Source of the DNA: Cellvibrio sp.
Lineage (GTDB): Bacteria > Pseudomonadota > Gammaproteobacteria > Pseudomonadales > Cellvibrionaceae
Length of the DNA stretch: 6,606 nucleotides
Assembly (NCBI GenBank): GCA_003524365.1
Contig: DQHS01000258.1
Coordinates: 8,857-15,462 of the forward strand
Direction of reading: 5' to 3'
The notes under the pieces were generated by a model. That model did no database searches and was not told the DNA's origin. It saw only the letters and a program-made list of their open reading frames with translations. A program made the translations under genes and the position numbers. Of the stretch, positions 6,197 through 6,606 are shown piece by piece. Numbering within the stretch: the first letter of the stretch is position 1; the number at the start of each line of letters is the position of its first letter.

Positions 6197-6228
6197 GGTT
6201 ATGACATATGGTTACAGTGTAGGTTATG
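6197..6228. repeat. Three GGTTA direct repeats upstream of the GST gene
   Basis: GGTTATG (6197-6203), GGTTA (6210-6214) and GGTTATG (6222-6228) recur every 12-13 bases in the promoter region of the GST-family gene. They may be regulator half-sites, but five to seven bases is short and chance is plausible. Confidence 0.25.
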
Positions 6229-6240
6229 CCATAAAAAGTA

Positions 6241-6270
6241 AAAAGCCCAAGGCTCTCACCTTGGGCTTTT
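6241..6270 (-). terminator. Rho-independent terminator, probably bidirectional
   Basis: AAAAGCCCAAGG (6241-6252) pairs perfectly with CCTTGGGCTTTT (6259-6270) around a six-base loop. On the minus strand the stem ends in TTTT and continues into another T-rich stretch, 24 bases beyond the stop codon of the permease gene. The symmetric A/T tails mean it could also work on the plus strand. It insulates the GST-family gene from the sugar-transport operon. Confidence 0.9.
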
Positions 6271-6293
6271 CATTTTCTAGGTTCGATCTAAGC

Positions 6294-6606
6294 CTATCGC
6301 GGCTTCCCCCGCACCAACAACTGCTGTAATGCAATAAAGCAGAAGAGTAATAATCCAATCACAATTTTTGTCCACCAACTGCTCAGGGTTCCGTCAAACG
6401 AAATATAGGTTTGCACTACGCCCATGATGAGCACGCCCATCAAAGTACCGAACATATAGCCGTAGCCGCCGGTTAATAATGTCCCGCCGATAATGGCAGC
6501 TGCGATGGCTTGCATTTCTGCGGCGGTAGCATTATTGGCGTTTCCTGCCCCTGTATGCAGCAGATAGACATAACCGCCGATTCCGGATAGCAATCCGCAC
6601 AGCAAA
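6294..6606 (-). CDS. yjfF: Sugar ABC transporter permease YjfF-type, 3' part only
   Basis: This is the last ~103 residues of an inner-membrane permease of the RbsC/AraH class; the gene enters from beyond the right edge, and the full family length is about 320-330 residues. The segment has several hydrophobic helices and the conserved cytoplasmic-loop motif AIAAAIIGGTLLTGGYG. The stretch TYISFDGTLSSWWTKIVIG matches, as I remember it, the end of E. coli YjfF. In E. coli YjfF works with YtfQ (binding protein), YtfR (ATPase) and YtfT (second permease) to import galactofuranose; the sugar here is not shown by the sequence. An apparent TTG start at 6605 is not the real start, because the frame stays open at the edge. 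The strong terminator just after the stop suggests that this is the last gene of its operon. Confidence 0.85.
   Translation of the reverse strand, partial: LLCGLLSGIGGYVYLLHTGAGNANNATAAEMQAIAAAIIGGTLLTGGYGYMFGTLMGVLIMGVVQTYISFDGTLSSWWTKIVIGLLLFCFIALQQLLVRGKPR

Noticed and set aside
6603..6605. TTG as start codon of the permease
   Set aside because: The reading frame remains open to the window edge and the family is about three times longer, so the gene is cut by the window.
1..6606. CRISPR array, tRNA, rRNA, insertion sequence, phage or defence genes
   Set aside because: No regularly spaced repeats, cloverleaf-like sequence, transposase or integrase motif, or nuclease/helicase gene was seen on either strand.

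Overview
The window is a piece of a gammaproteobacterial chromosome. An orphan Omp85-type outer-membrane protein, periplasmic proteins with Sec signals and a YjfF-type sugar permease all point to a Gram-negative envelope. The gene mix and codon style would fit a Cellvibrio-like saprophyte, but that genus is a guess from impression, not from any search. It reads as ordinary, well-packed chromosome. I found no tRNA, rRNA, CRISPR array, insertion sequence, phage gene or defence cassette.

Layout from left to right. (1) 1-108 is a leader with a small phased direct repeat. (2) 109-1803 (+) is a single-POTRA BamA/TamA-family outer-membrane protein starting at GTG. (3) 1804-2142 (-) is a 112-residue protein with two membrane helices, convergent with the barrel gene; the two stop codons touch. 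Its upstream gap carries a good sigma70-like promoter and two nested inverted repeats. (4) 2263-3522 (-) is an ECF42-type sigma factor with the long C-terminal extension, without the DGPF/YCII gene that usually accompanies this group. (5) 3643-4539 (-) is an orphan periplasmic solute-binding-like protein starting at TTG. (6) 4811-5398 (+) is a flavodoxin-fold NAD(P)H:quinone-type oxidoreductase. (7) 5424-5448 is a perfect 11-bp-stem hairpin that looks like a dispersed REP-type repeat, lying between convergent genes. (8) 5468-6172 (-) is a glutathione S-transferase-family protein with an unusual N-terminal tail. (9) 6241-6270 is a strong rho-independent terminator. (10) 6294-6606 (-) is the 3' end of a YjfF-type sugar ABC permease whose 5' part lies outside the window.

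The genes do not form one pathway. Only loose themes are visible: envelope (barrel, small membrane protein, binding protein, permease) and redox or detoxification (oxidoreductase, GST). Each gene appears to be its own transcription unit, separated by gaps of about 70-270 bases, except that the permease is probably the last gene of a sugar-uptake operon. The points most worth following are the DGPF-less ECF42 sigma factor and the structured regulatory gap in front of the small membrane protein.
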